From contig JNVV01000002.1 of the NCBI GenBank assembly GCA_000733355.1, positions 487,337 through 551,336 of the forward strand: a stretch of DNA of 64,000 bases. Direction: 5' to 3'. Below are positions 1 to 12,737 of this stretch, piece after piece (position 1 is the stretch's first letter; every line of letters starts with the position of its first letter). Source of the stretch: Falciphora oryzae (lineage: Eukaryota > Ascomycota > Sordariomycetes > Magnaporthales > Magnaporthaceae). Both the position numbers and the translations under genes were made by a program. The notes beneath the pieces were generated by a model. It was not told the origin of the DNA. It saw only the letters and a list, made by a program, of their open reading frames with translations, and did not search any database.

Positions 1-464
1 AAACCCCAGCTCGAACGTCCCCTTGGAGCTCTCCGCACTGCCGAAATCGCAACCGAGGCTGATGAAAGCTTTCCTTTCCGGGCAAGTATCAGCGCCGTTT
101 CCCGTCGGGGAACCTTTTCCCATGCCGACATTTTCCGATGTTTTGTTCAATGCTTCTACATCTCCGGCTGCCATTGTTTTATCTCGACGAAACAAAGCCA
201 GTTCAGTCAGCCGTTTTAGTCACATGGCTGCAGCTTCGTTCCACTGATGGGCAATTGTGAATTGTCATGAATTTGCTGTTTTTATTGATTTATGCTCTTT
301 TTTTTCTAGGTTTATGTGCACGTATGAGGTATCCATATCTCTTCTTTGGCTTCATAGTAGGTAGCAGAAAACAACTTTCAAATACCACAAAAATGACCCG
401 CCGGCCTGCTCAAAGAGAAAGAACAATCATATACACACTCTCTCACTCGCACAGCCTGCTCAAA
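1..464. other. Non-coding flank downstream of fumarase
   Basis: No gene is recognised here. The stretch lies downstream of the fumarase stop, so its right part probably holds that gene's 3' UTR. A 74-codon open frame at 23-247 (+) has no recognisable motif and is not called. Positions 280-430 are rich in A and T, as expected for a 3' flank. Confidence 0.5.
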
Positions 465-2281
465 TCAGCCCTTGTAGGGGCTGGGGCCGACCATGAGCTC
501 GGGCTTGACGAGCGTGTCGAACTCGTCCGGCGTCAGCGCGTCGAGCTCCATGGCGCTCTCCTTGAGCGTCAGGCCCTTCTTGTGCGCGTTCTTGGCCACC
601 TTGCTGGCCATGTCGTAGCCGATCTTGGGGTTGAGGCACGTCACCAGCATGAGCGACTCCTTCATGATGCTCGCAATCTTCTCCTCGTTGGCCTGCAGGC
701 CCGCCACCAAGTGCCTCTCGAACGAGCACATGCCGTCGGCCAGCAGGCGCGTGCTGTGCAGCACGTTGCGGATGATGAGCGGCTTGTACACGTTGAGCTC
801 GAACTGCCCATTCATGCCGCCGATGGTGCAGGCCACGTGGTTGCCCATGACCTGCGCGCACACCATGGTGAGCGCCTCGCACTGCGTCGGGTTGACCTTG
901 CCCGGCATGATGCTGCTGCCCGGCTCGTTCTCGGGCAGGATCAGCTCGCCCAGCCCGCACCGGGGCCCGCTGCCCAGGTACCGCACGTCCTGCGCGATCT
1001 TGGTCAGCGATGTCGCGAGCGTGTTGAGCGCCCCCGACGCGTGCACGAGCGCGTCGTGCGCCGCGAGCGCCTCGAACTTGTTGGGCGCCGTCTTGAACTC
1101 GGTGCCCGTCATCCGGCTGACCTCCTCGGCGATGCCCTCGGCGAAGCCCTCAAAGGTGTTGATCCCCGTGCCCACGGCCGTGCCGCCCTGCGCCAGCAGC
1201 CTCAGGTCCGGGAGCGCCGTCTCGACACGCTTGATGCCAAAGTCGAGCTGCGCGACGTAGCCAGAGAACTCCTGCGCCAGCGTCAGGGGAGTGGCGTCCT
1301 GCAGGTGGGTGCGGCCGATCTTGATGATGCGCTTGGCCTCGAACTCGTCCACCTTCTTCTGGAGGGCGGCCCGCAGACTGCGGAGCGACGGGAGCAGCTC
1401 GCCCTCGATCTCGAGCACGGCGGCGATGTGCATGACGGTCGGGAAGGTGTCGTTGGACGAGGCCGAGCGGTTGACGTGGTCGTTGGGGTGCACGGGCTTC
1501 TTGCTGCCCATCTGGCCGCCCAGGATCTCGATGGCCCGGTTCGAGATGACCTCGTTGGCGTTCATGTTGCTCTGTGTGCCCGAGCCCGTCTGCCACACGA
1601 CGAGCGGGAAGTGGTCGAGCAGCTTGAGGTCAGCCACCTCGGCCGCCGCCTGCTGGATCGCCTTGCCGATGGTCGGGTCTGCTCCGAGAAGGAGGGTCGT
1701 GGTTAGTGAGCCCTGAACCTCAAGGTGTCCTCCCCGCCAGTGAGGGGAGGGGATGGAGGGGCAACGCCGAGACATCCAGAAAAAACATCCATACCAAGAC
1801 CATATCGCATGTTGACGGTGGCGGCAGCGCCCTTGAGGATGCCGAGGGCCTTCACGATAGGGGGCGGCATGCGGTCCTGGGGCTGGTTGATGCGGAAGTT
1901 CTCGAGCGAGCGCTCCGTCTGGGCGCCCCAGTACTTGTCGGCGGGGACCTGGACGGCGCCGAAAGCGTCCGTCTCGGTCCTGGTCGCCTTGCTGCTGCTG
2001 TCGTTGCCGGCCATGGTCGCTGGTGTCGAGTGGAAGAGTCGTGTGATGGTGGTGTAGGAGGAGGGCGAGGTGGTGGAGATGGATGAGGGGTGGGATTTCA
2101 GGCCCGCCCGGGTGCTGGCAGAGCCGACGCTGTGCGATGATGTAGCCGTCCGAGTCGAGCAGCGGTGGCCGGCGCACGTGTAGGAGCTCAGCGACCTCAG
2201 TCCCGAGGCAGAGGCCGCTGGTCCACGTGAAGCGAGGCTTCTGGCCGGCGCAAAAGCCGCCGTCTGCATTGGCCGGAACAT
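465..2281 (-). CDS. fum1: Fumarate hydratase (class II), mitochondrial, with possible cytosolic start
   Basis: Class II fumarase interconverts fumarate and malate in the mitochondrial TCA cycle; in fungi a cytosolic pool often comes from the same gene. There are two exons, 2281-1795 and 1678-465. The intron at 1794-1679 starts GTATGG and ends GCAG; joining restores the reading NMRYGL-DPTIG and gives 566 residues. Family signatures are visible: [26 protein letters not shown] and the catalytic loop [13 protein letters not shown]. The first ~85 residues are rich in Arg and Ser with few acidic residues, and RLFHSTP just before Met90 looks like a mitochondrial processing site. Met90 (codon 2014-2012) opens the conserved enzyme and could start a cytosolic form. 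Lyase superfamily relatives such as argininosuccinate lyase are excluded by the fumarase-specific motifs. Confidence 0.96.
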
Positions 2282-3726
2282 GGCTTAGGTTGGTTTCTGG
2301 TTGCGCGTGTTATTAAGCAGCCTGTTCTCGGTTGCTGACGGCCGGCCGTTGGACGCTGGTTGGGGTCGGGTAATGCTTGCTTGTGTCTGTCCGAGGGCAA
2401 TTGAGTTTGGTGCTGCTGGCAGACGTGAAAAGAGACCGCAGAAGGCTCCGAATCGTGTTGAAAAAAGGAGGCAAGGAATTGCACGGCGCTTGATATACAA
2501 AACAAACAGTCAATGCGTCAATTGGCTCGATTGTCGCCGGTCTTGAAAGCGGAAATTGGAAATGTTGAGAGGGCCGACAGAAACTGCAGGAAGAAAAAAA
2601 AAAAAAATTGCGCTCCCGGAAGCGCGAGACGGGACCCAAACCCAGCAAGAAGAATAAGCCCCTTGTTTGGTACTGGTCCCTCTCTAAAGTGGTTCAGGGT
2701 ACACAGACCGCACGTTAAACTTGGCCCTCCGACGTCGTACCCTATCCCCAGTACCCCGGCCTGCCGCGAGCTGCCTGGGTTCCTCGTCGTCTCCCGGAGT
2801 ATCCCGGCCGTCCGAAAGGAAGCTCGGGATTTTGCTCAACCCCTGAATCGGCCACCAACTACCAACTGCGCCATCATCACCACCACACAACAGGCAACCA
2901 CAGGAAAAGAAAATAATCAACAGCAACACAACCGACCCGATGTAATACCAACTAATTACCCCACGCAGCCAAGTCAACGGCGCGTTTACTGTCTCCCTAG
3001 CCTAGCCACCGACATAACTAGACGCGGATCCAAGCTTCCCGCTATTCTACCCCGACTAGCAATTATAATAAAAAGGCGTACCTACCATTCGAGTGCACCC
3101 TTTTGGGCATGCATGCGTCCCCCTTCCATCATCTTCTCTCCTCCGATGTATGAATCCCTCATTCAATGCTGAAACGGTGCAGCTAAACAGGCCCCCAGAG
3201 ACTTCTTGGAGAAACAAAAAAGAAAAAGATGAGAACCCTAGAAGATATCCACACAGCTTTCTTTCCTTATGCCCCCGTCTTCCATCTTACTCCCCCTGTT
3301 TATCCATCAGCCTATTCCATCCAACAGGGCACGGCCAACCCAACCCTAGTCCGTGCTCTTTATTCAAACACCATAATATCCGGTACTGCTCTTCTCCGTT
3401 GTTTTGTTTCCGGCATCGTGCTGCCACTCAGGTCGAAAGGTCAGAGCGCATTGCTCCAACAGCGCCAACACCAAAACATCGCCGGCGAGCAACAAAATAA
3501 CTGAGCCGTGTGGGGTCGCTCGAGGTGCGACAGAAGCCAAGTGGCAATCGTGCAGGCTCAGTCGTAGTGTAGCCCTCCAAAACAGCGATCAAGTATAAAC
3601 CAGAGAAAGAGCAAATAAAACATAGGAATAAGGAGAGAAAATAAGAATCGAAGTGGGAGGAGACAATATTAGAAGGAGAATCGGAGAGCACCGTCTCGGG
3701 GAAAAGGACAAATTAGCCACAGGAGG
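2282..3726. other. Intergenic: fumarase promoter side and kinase 3' flank
   Basis: Both neighbours are on the minus strand, so this holds the fumarase 5' region (left) and the 3' UTR of the Gin4-type kinase (right). A 14-base A run lies at 2594-2607. Short open frames on both strands show no motif or steady codon bias. No gene is seen. Confidence 0.6.
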
Positions 3727-6700
3727 TCACGAGTTCAACGTCTTGGTCATCATCTTGGCCTTTCTCTTGTCCGTCACGAGAAGGCCACGGCTGGTAAAGA
3801 CGGTGAGAATCGTGTCCACCACCTTCTGGAAGCTACTGGCGGCTCCCTCTTCTTGCGTGAAACGAACGATGCTCAGGTGATTTCGCTTGCCGTGCTCGAT
3901 CACCGTGATAAACTCACAAGCGAACGACACTTCCTTGAGGCGGAAATGGTTCTTGGCGCCGACCCGAGCAAAGACAATGTTCCGCTCTTTATCAATCTCG
4001 ACGTCTCGGATGCCAAACTTGCGCCAGTCTCGCAGCATGATGGCAACATCTTGACGCGCGCGCCGCCTGGGCATCGTCAAGCAGATCGTCCGTGTCGCTG
4101 GCTTGACCTTGAAAAGACGTGCAAGCCAACTCTGCTGCGGCTTGATCTTGCGCGCGCCCGGCTCCTGGTCGTCGAGATCGAGCACATCCAAGCGGCTCGA
4201 CCTGTGCGACTCCCGGCCTGACGGCAATCGTTCTGAGCTCACTGCATCCTCGTATCCAGGCCCTAGAAGATGGCAGTTTGTTAGACGCCCGAGGTGAGAA
4301 AATCAAAAACAAAAGAACAACCGTGATAGTGATGGTTGTGCAAGCAGTACTACTAACCAACAAGCGACATTCGTGGCTGACTTCTGCTGCTCTTCCAGAA
4401 TGGGAACAAAAAGATTCTCTTCTTCGACGCAGCATCCTGTGGCGGCGGAGGCGGCATGGCTCGCGTTGACGTCGAGTCTGTCTGATTTGACTGTGTCGCG
4501 CAAGAATCCATGCGCTGCGGGATACTGTCGCTCCTGACAGCCGCCACGCCGTCGGCCTCGGGCTCCTTGGATTCTTTCGAATCTCTTGACAGCCTCTTGA
4601 ACCAGGTTGAGGTTTTCTTCCTCATAGCAAATGTAGACGCGCTACCCTGGGATGCCGTCTTGGTCAACTCTGGCCGGGCCTGTTCTGAGGCCGTAGCTGA
4701 CGCTTGCCGTCGCGTCTCGGCGGCAGATGGGGCAGGCTCCGGGAGTGGTCGGTCCTGCGGATGTATGACAGAAGACTTCTTGCGAATTTTGAGTGGCTGT
4801 GGCACGGCTGCCGCCGTTGCTACCGCCGAAGCAGTCAGCTTAGCAGATGGGGAATGGACGACACGGATGGTCTGCTCGGCCCTTGAGAGGTAGTTCAGCC
4901 CCCTGTTTTCGTGATCCTGCGATGAGACACGGGCGGGGGACCTGGCAGGCGCAGAGACGATGCGGGATTTGTTGGGGTCATCATTTTCGTTGATTGCAGG
5001 CAGGTGTCCCATCCCTCTACTGCCATATGGCCCGTGAACTGGTGCAGAAACAACGCGTCGCTCCGCAGGACTCGGCGTGACAGCGACCTGGCCTGACCTA
5101 TGAGAGGAAGGAAACGGGTGCTGTCCCGCATGCGAGGCACGGTCGGCTCGCTGAAGACCTCCTGGCGCGAACCTGTCGCGGAAGACCGCTGCAGGAGCGT
5201 TTTTGTGGCCAGATGAAGGAGGGGTTGGGGGCAGCGGCCGGGAATCCCAAGGGTGCAGAGCTGCCCGAGGAACTGGAGGGGTAGCCGAAGGTGTTGTCGG
5301 GGTCGGGGTTGCAGGTGGGCCAAGGCTCAGAGAGAAAGGAGAACCCTCTCTCGACCTCCCGTCAAATGGCGTTTCTGAAAGCAGAGAGCTGTTGAAGGCC
5401 TCGTCACAGTCCTTGGCGATGCTGCTGCTGAAGTGCCTGAGCTCCTCTGTCAGGAAGACGGTTCCGTCCTGTTCATTAGCCGGGCTGACCTCTATCTTCA
5501 CCGAGGCGCTCGTAGCACAAGCATCTCGAGGAGGCCTGCAGTGGCTCGATGGCGAGGTGATATCACGGCCATAGGTCGATTCATCCCCAGCGATGCTCGC
5601 TGGTGCCTTGATGTCATGCGACAGTACGCTCCGTCGGCGGCTGTTCCTGACGCCCGAGAAGTCCATAGCTCTCTTGTAGCGCGGAGCTGCACGCGCACGC
5701 GGCTGCATCTGCCTGCTACTCGGGGCAGAGCTCACGGTGGTCCCGGTCGTTAGGCGTCGGCTTCCAAGCTCAGATTTGCGAAGACGGGAGCGGCTCCCGC
5801 TAGAGCTCGCACTACGGGCCCTCCGCAAGGCTGTCGAGCCAAGCGACACGGATCTCTGAACAGACCCTGTGGCGTCGCGATGTATCACAATCTTGGCATG
5901 GGTCGCCTTTGGATGCGACTTGATCGAAGCCCTGTATGGATCGTAGCTTCGGACGGTTCCAAGATCTGGCCCAGTCGTGTCATTCTCGGGGATGTTGGAG
6001 ATGACGGTGAACTTGGAGATGCTACGACCAGTCCCGTTGGCCTTGTTAGTGAGGAACTGGCGCGTCGAAACCCGTGTGGACCACTGGGGAGGGCGGAGAT
6101 GGTGGTAGTCGCTCTCGGAGTGCGTCAAGCTGGGTTTGTAGTCCTCGAGCTGCCTCTCCCTGTAGTTATGTAGAAGCCAGTAGAATAACTTCTGGTCGTT
6201 TTGACTGCAGTGCCCCAACAGTTAGCTCGTGCACCAAAGAAAGACAGCAGCAAAATGATGCAGAGGAAAATCACACACCCTTCACTGATGAGCATCTTTA
6301 TCAGCTCATCTTCGGAAAAGGTGTGCCATACGGATTGCAACGGCCGAAGAATCTGCGGGTCGATACTGCAGAGGTCCAGAGGCTTGACGTTCTGGCTTAA
6401 CCGGGGGTCTGGGTTGTCTTCGCAGTTGCTAAGCTCGTCAAGATAGCCATACTTCCAGGTGAAGGGGTGTTCCCACATCTCAGCCATGGAAATGCGGACC
6501 GAGGGGTCGACTTGAAGTATGCGGTGAATGAGGTCCTTTGCCCCGGGGCTGAACCAGGTTGGCATTTCGTAGATCCCCTTCTTTGCCTTGGAAAGCATGA
6601 CGCGGACGTCGTCGTCGTCAAAGGGAAGGCGCGCGGCCATCATGACAAACAAGATGACTCCCATGCTCCAGATGTCTGACTTCTCGCCGCGGTAGGCTTT

Positions 6701-7682
6701 CGCGCACAATAGCTCAGGGGCGGCGTAGTGAGGGCTTCCGCAAGATGTCCACAAAGGCACTCGAGGCCCTTGGTGAAGAGCAGCCATGCCAAAATCGGCA
6801 ATCTTGATGGTCCCGTCCTCCTTGAGCAAGATGTTCTCGGGCTTGAGATCCCGATGGCAGATGCCAAACGAGTGACAATACTGGACGGCGCTCATAACCT
6901 GTCGGAAGATAAACATGGCTTGTTCTTCAGACAGCGGCCCATGGCGCGCTATGTACGTGAATAGGTCGCCTTTCTCGACATACTCCAGGATCAAATAGCT
7001 AAGGCGGGCAGGTTAGCATGGTGGGCCGGCAGACATCCAGACATAAGAGCTTCCTATCACTGCCGGTTGTGGGGGAGCCGACAAACATTTCATTCCTGTT
7101 TTCCCAAATGTCGTATAGCTTGACGATATTGGGGTGGTCGATCAGCTTCAAGATGGCCACCTCGCGCTCGATAGAGAGAGGCATCCGACGCATGCCGTTG
7201 ATGTCTTCGGGCATGGCGCTGTCGATCTCGTCCAGCTTGGCCAGGCTGCCTGCCTGGGTGATCTGGCACATGCTCTTGGCGACAATCTTGACAGCAACAT
7301 ATTGCAGGGTGAGGTGGTGACGAGCGAGTCTCACGCGGGCCGAAGAACCCTTGCCGAGCGTCTTTCCGAGCTGCCAGGGCCCGACATGGGTTTTGGGCTT
7401 GCGGAAGCCGCTCGAGGTGGTTGACGCGTTGGACGCGGCCGAGACCTGCGAGGTCCGCTTTGAGTCTGCCGTGGAGCGAGAGTCCTTGGATATAGCTGAC
7501 AAGCGCGGGTTAGGGGGAGCAGCGGCAGCAGTAGCGCTCGCGGGCGCCTTGACATGTCGATAGCGACTCCGTGAAGGATCAACATTTTCCGAGCCGCGGC
7601 TGGCGGCAATGCTGGGCGGGACTACGTTGCTCGAGCGATCCTTGAGAGGCGGCCGCTCGCCGGGCCGCGTGTGGTTTCCCAT
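3727..7682 (-). CDS. gin4: Gin4/Hsl1-type serine/threonine kinase with C-terminal KA1 domain
   Basis: This is a CAMKL kinase of the Hsl1/Gin4/Kcc4 group, which in fungi works at the septin collar and links morphogenesis to mitotic entry. Four exons are inferred: 7682-7087, 6998-6279, 6204-4358 and 4262-3727. The introns (7086-6999, 6278-6205, 4357-4263) start GTTTGT, GTGTGT and GTTAGT and end in AG. Phases match and the protein has 1232 residues. The kinase domain spans about 103-375: GKGSSARV glycine loop, VAVKIVAK with Lys132, HRDLKPEN at about 247-254, DFG at about 267, and an SPHYAAPE activation segment. A long Ser/Pro/Arg-rich tail follows. The last ~110 residues resemble a KA1 membrane-binding domain. 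The shared start region with SMC5 lies at 7683-9298. Which of Hsl1, Gin4 or Kcc4 it matches best cannot be settled by eye. Confidence 0.93.
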
Positions 7683-9298
7683 CCTACCTCATGCTTGAGC
7701 TGGGCCCGGCTGGTGGTCGTTGAAGTGGTCGCGGTTCGAATTGCAAAGGTTGGGTTGGCAAGGTGGCGGGTTGAGGACGCGAGGAATGGAGGGAAAGAGT
7801 TGCTGGTGGTGTTGGGCAAACAATTTGTGGACGTTTGATGATTGGCTGGGAGTCCGAGCAGCAACACACCCCGCTGAGCACACCGCGCCTTCCCATAGAT
7901 ATTGGACTTCGACCCCCTTCATCACCCAGACACTGGAATCCAGCAGTGGGGCGGGCTGAAATTAGAGGCACCAGCCACCGGCACTTTTCCATCAATGATT
8001 CGTGTGCTAAGGATCGACGGGCTAGGTAGCTCTCATGCTGCCGACGGAGCGGCCTTGCTCGCTTCATCTCTTGTGTTTGAGGGCCCCGAACTTGTCGTCA
8101 TTTGATATACTGGCTCAACCGGCTTCCCCTCTCGCTAACCTATCCGTGTGTATGTCTAGGTACACAGGCAGCAAGCTGCCTTTGAACATAGGTAACGACT
8201 AGCTTCCTCCACCCATCACGGCTCTTCAAGGAGATAGCAAGGGAGAAAGCTATCGTCTGATCAAGGATGATGTCTCCTTCGCTGATATGTCTGCATGCGC
8301 CTAACTGGGGTGGAGAGAATCTATACCAAGGAGAGTATGCGACACGAGAGCATCTAAAATATTCTAGGTCGACCAATAACTTATTGGGCCTGCCCTGGCT
8401 TACGATCACCGTAACTAGTTGGCTACGCAGGATATCCAGAGGGGTCCGGCAATAATTGCGAGTATCAAAGATAGAAACCTGCGCTCATGTCCAGCCCCGC
8501 GACGACTGGTCCGCTAAGGCTTGGATATGGAACGAAAGAAATCTGGCACCGATAGGAGGGAACGCTTGGCACGGAGACATACGTGGAAGAGATAAAGCGA
8601 GAGAACATGTGTGAAACACGCAGAAAGGGGCTATATGGCCATTAGAAGGAATGGGAATGCGGGCGGAGCTGAGACGTTTTGAGACAGAACGGTTGCTCTC
8701 TGTACAAGCAACCGGGCAAGGTCCGGGAGATTTGGAAATGAAATGCAAGCCCTAGGCTTCCACATGGTAAGACACTTCTTTTTGGATGGCGTGTGTAGGT
8801 GCCAGATATTCAGGGGCTGCATTCCGCGGACTGATGTGCGGTGGTGCGGCCCCATTCTGTCGATGATGCCATGGGGGGAAAGACGAGTGGAGAGTCCAAT
8901 TACAGAAAAGAGTCTCCAATACACCTCTTGATCGTTCCCATGTAGGAGAGGCAAGGTACTGAGTGTTGCTGGCAGGCTCCTTCCCCGTGGGTTAGGTAGA
9001 GATCCGGAGGTGGCTTGGCCCAGAGAGGAAGTGACGTTGAATGCGGCTCTTTCCACTGGGCCCTGTCAACCCCACAGTGGGGCCTCGCAGGGCCGCAAGG
9101 CACCCGTGCAACCATGCACCTGGAACACCCCACCAAAAACAACCTAGACGCGTTGGCCTGCGCGTCTTGAGCGAGACTTGTGGAAAGCCTTGACCTTTAC
9201 GACGACGGCGCAGCCCACAGCCCGTTCGCGACAACCTTCGACATTCCAACGCCCCGCCCAGACGTCACGCCTCACGCAGTCGCAGTGCTTTCGCCATC
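7683..9298. other. Divergent intergenic region, Gin4 kinase and SMC5
   Basis: This 1.6 kb stretch separates two head-to-head genes and must hold both promoters. The middle (about 8100-8900) is richer in A and T than the flanking genes. No open frame in it carries a recognisable domain, and no clear TATA box stands close to either start. Confidence 0.6.
7684..7692 (-). promoter_or_regulatory. Minimal upstream ORF (Met-Arg-stop) before the Gin4 start
   Basis: On the minus strand ATG AGG TAG ends one base before the kinase ATG at 7682. If the leader is transcribed as it stands, a scanning ribosome meets this two-codon frame first and would have to leak past it or reinitiate. A leader intron could remove it. 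Confidence 0.4.
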
Positions 9299-12200
9299 AT
9301 GCCTCCATCGAGGAGGCGATCACGATCGGTCGTCGATGGCGACGGCAACGTTGGCGGCTCAGTGCGCAAAAGACAGCGCCGCCGGGAGACCGAGGTGAAA
9401 CCAGATTCGGACGATGACGACGACCAGTTCCATTCGTTTGCGCAAGACGGCGACGAGCGCGCCGCGCCGTCCCAGAGAGCCAGTGCCATTGTCGCCGCAG
9501 CGCAGTACGAGTACCAACCCGGTGCTATCCTGCGGGTGGCCGTCGACAATTTCGTCACGTACGAACACGCCGAGTTCTACCCGGGTCCCAACTTGAATAT
9601 GGTCATCGGCCCAAATGGCACGGGAAAGAGCTCCTTGGTGTGCGCCATCTGCCTCGGCTTGGGCTACCATTCCAACGTTCTTGGGCGCGCAACCTCATTC
9701 GGCGAATTCGTCAAGCACGGGAAAGATAAGGCCACTATCGAGATAGAACTGCAGAAAAGGCCCGAGGACCAGAGGAATCCCATCATCAAGCTCCGAATCA
9801 ATCGCGAAGACAACAGTCGACAGTTCAGGCTCAACGGCCAGACGTCAGCCCTGAAAGACATCCAGAAATTGATGTCCAAATTCCGCATCCAGATCGACAA
9901 TCTGTGCCAGTTCCTGCCCCAGGACAAGGTTGCTGAGTTTGCCGGTCTAAGCCCCATCGAGCTGCTCGGGAAGACCCTCCAAGCTGCGGCGCCAGAGGTC
10001 ATGATGCGGCAGCAGGAAGAGCTCAAAAATATGTATTCCAAGCAGAAGGAATATCAACGGCAAGGAGAAGACGAGACCGAGCGTCTCAGGATCATGGCCA
10101 CAAAGCAGCAAGGCCTGCAGCCCGACGTCGAAAGGCTGCGGGAGAGGGGTGAGATTGAAAAGTCCATCAAGACCTGGGAGCGCGCCTTGATCTTGTGCTC
10201 CTACCAGGAGGCCCGCCACAGACACACCGAGGCCAAGAACAAGAAAAAGGATGCCGAGGGCAAGCTGAAACGCTTTCAGCAGGGTGCCGGCCCGGCAATG
10301 CAGGCCGTGAACGCCAAGGAGGAATACGCAAGAGCAGTCCAGGCCTGCATCCCGCCGCTCAAGAAGAAAGTGGGAGATGGCCAGAGGACTGCGAGACAGA
10401 TAGCAGACAACATCTCCAATCTGGACGAGCAGATGAAGGACATCGACAATCGGCGTCAAGCCCTGCGGAACGGCATCCAGAGGAAGAAGGCCGATATTGG
10501 CGTCCACAAGGCCAAGATTGCCGAGCTGCAGAGGGAATTGAACAAGAAGGTGCCAGCTTTTGACGCCGCTGACTGGAACACGCGGATTCGGGAGAAGGAA
10601 CACCAATGGAGAGAAAGCGACGGCGAAGTCCGCAGGCTCGACGTGGAGGTGGGAGAGGTGTTCACCGCCGGCAGGGCAAAGTCTGGCAGGAAGAAAGTGT
10701 TGCAGGAGCAGATACAAGCCCTCGATACCAGGGAAGGACAGGAGCTCAGCCGTCTCGAGCGCCGGTTCCCTGACGTCGCCGCCGGCTACAAGTGGCTGAT
10801 GGAACACAAAGACAAGTTTCAAAAAGAGGTCTTTGCCCCGCCGGCGCTCAGCTGCACCATCAAGGACCAGGCGTACTCGGACCTGGTGCAGAGCCTGCTG
10901 CAGAACGACGACTACCTGTGCTTCGTCACGCAGTGCAAGGAGGACCACACAAAGCTGAGTGACCAGTTCTACAGGACAATGGGTCTCTCGGTGAGCATCC
11001 GGACATGCTCATCTCCGCTGGGTAGCTTCCGCTCGCCCATGTCCTCCAACGACATCAGACGCCTGGGCCTGGATGGATTCGCCATCGACTACCTGGATGG
11101 CCCTGAGCCCGTGCTCGCCATGCTCTGCGCCGACAAACAGCTGCACAAGTTTGGTGTCGGAAGGAGAGACATCACCGAGCAGCAGTACGACCGGCTGATC
11201 CAGACCGAGAGCATCGGCAGCTTCGCCGCGGGTGGTGTCTCGTACAGAACGACCCGCCGGGCTGAGTATGGCCCACAGGCCGTCTCGACGACGACCAGCC
11301 AAATCAGGCAAGGCATGTTCTGGACCAATCGGCCTGTCGACTCGGTCGAAAAGGTCCGACTGCAGGAGGAGCTCCGCGAGATCATGGACGACATCAGGAC
11401 ACTGGGGGAGCAAAAGAATAGGCTTGAGTCGGAGAAAGCGACAGCTGAAGAGAGCAAGAGAGAATTCGACGATGAGATTGTAAGATCTGCCCTGTAACCC
11501 TTACCCGGCCATCTCATATTGGTGCCCAACTAACAGCAGTGTGAACTAGAAAACCCTGAGAGAGGCGAAGAGCGTGCAGCAGTCCGAGTACAACAAGTGG
11601 AAGGCAATACCTAAACATATAGAGGATGAGCAGGCGAAGGAAGCTCAGAAGAGGCGAGAGCTCGCAGACGTTCAAACCAAAATAGACAGGTTCGGCGACC
11701 AGCTCGACGATGTGGCGGTCAAGCTGGCCGAGGCCGTGTTGGAGCTCAAGAACCATATGCCCCAGATGGAGGAGGCGTACAACGAGCTCCTCCAGGCACA
11801 GCTCCGGGCCCTCGAGGCCGAGTCGGACGCGGCGGCGCTCCGAGACAAGAACCGCGAGGTGCACCAGCTGCTGGAGGAGGGCAAGCGAGTGATAGCGGAG
11901 CTCGCGGCGCAGCAGCAGCAGGTCAAGGAGGAAGCGCAGGGGCTGCAGCGCGAGGTGGCGGACGCGCTTCAGGGCCAGGGCGACGAGGAGCGCGCGCAGC
12001 TCGAGGAGCTGTACCAGGGCAAGACGGCCGAGGAGGTGAACAACGAGCTCGAGGCGCAGCGGTCGCGGCTCGAGTTTGTGCACGCGGCCAACCCCGAGGT
12101 CATCCAGGAGTTTGAACGGCGGGCACAGGAGATGGAGAAGCTCCAGGAGCGCATGGCCCGCCGCGAGGAGCAGACGGGTCAGCTGGCGACCGAGATCGCG

Positions 12201-12737
12201 CGCGTGCGTGGCGAGTGGGAGCCCCGGCTGGACGAGCTCATTGGGCGCATCAACGAGGCCTTTAGCTACAACTTCGAGCAGATCAGCTGCGCGGGCGAGG
12301 TCAGCGTGCACAAGGACGAGGAGGACTTTGACCGCTGGGCCATCGAGATCCGCGTCAAGTTCCGGCCCGGCGAGGCGCTCCAGATCCTGGACCAACACCG
12401 GCAGTCGGGCGGCGAGCGGTCCGTCAGCACCATCTTCTACCTCATGTCGCTCCAGTCCATGGCGCAGGCGCCCTTCCGGGTCGTCGACGAGATCAACCAG
12501 GGCATGGACCCGCGCAACGAGCGCATGGTGCACGAGCGCATGGTCGACATCGCCTGCGACGAGCACTCGTCGCAGTACTTCCTCATCACGCCCAAGCTGC
12601 TCACCGGCCTGCGCTACCACCCACGCATGAAGGTGCTCTGCATCGCCTCGGGCCCCCACGTGCCCGCCGACAACAGGAAGGTCGACTTTGGGAGCTTCGT
12701 CAAGATCAAGCGGCGCCTGCTGGCCGCTGCGTCATAG
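9299..12737 (+). CDS. smc5: SMC5, structural maintenance of chromosomes protein 5
   Basis: SMC5 pairs with SMC6 in the nuclear SMC5/6 complex for recombinational repair and replication-fork stability. There are two exons, 9299-11479 and 11550-12737. The 70-base intron starts GTAAGA and ends CTAG, is in phase 0, and gives 1122 residues, the usual SMC5 size. The N-terminal head has Walker A GPNGTGKSS at about 103-111. Charged coiled-coil stretches flank a central hinge. The C-terminal head has the ABC signature SGGERSVST at about 1013 and Walker B with VVDEINQGMDP at about 1035-1045. The Asn-Gln-Gly after DEI is typical of SMC5 rather than SMC1-4. A short basic tail precedes the ABC head, with no N-terminal extension. 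The start is the first ATG of the frame. Confidence 0.97.

Noticed and set aside
267..1706. 479-codon open frame on the plus strand
   Set aside because: It lies antisense to the fumarase exon; its Arg/His/Leu-rich sequence is the usual shadow of a GC-rich gene.
9947..12659. Long minus-strand frames opposite SMC5 (333 and 381 codons)
   Set aside because: They are antisense shadows: Leu/Val/Arg-rich, no domain, and the plus strand carries complete SMC5 motifs.
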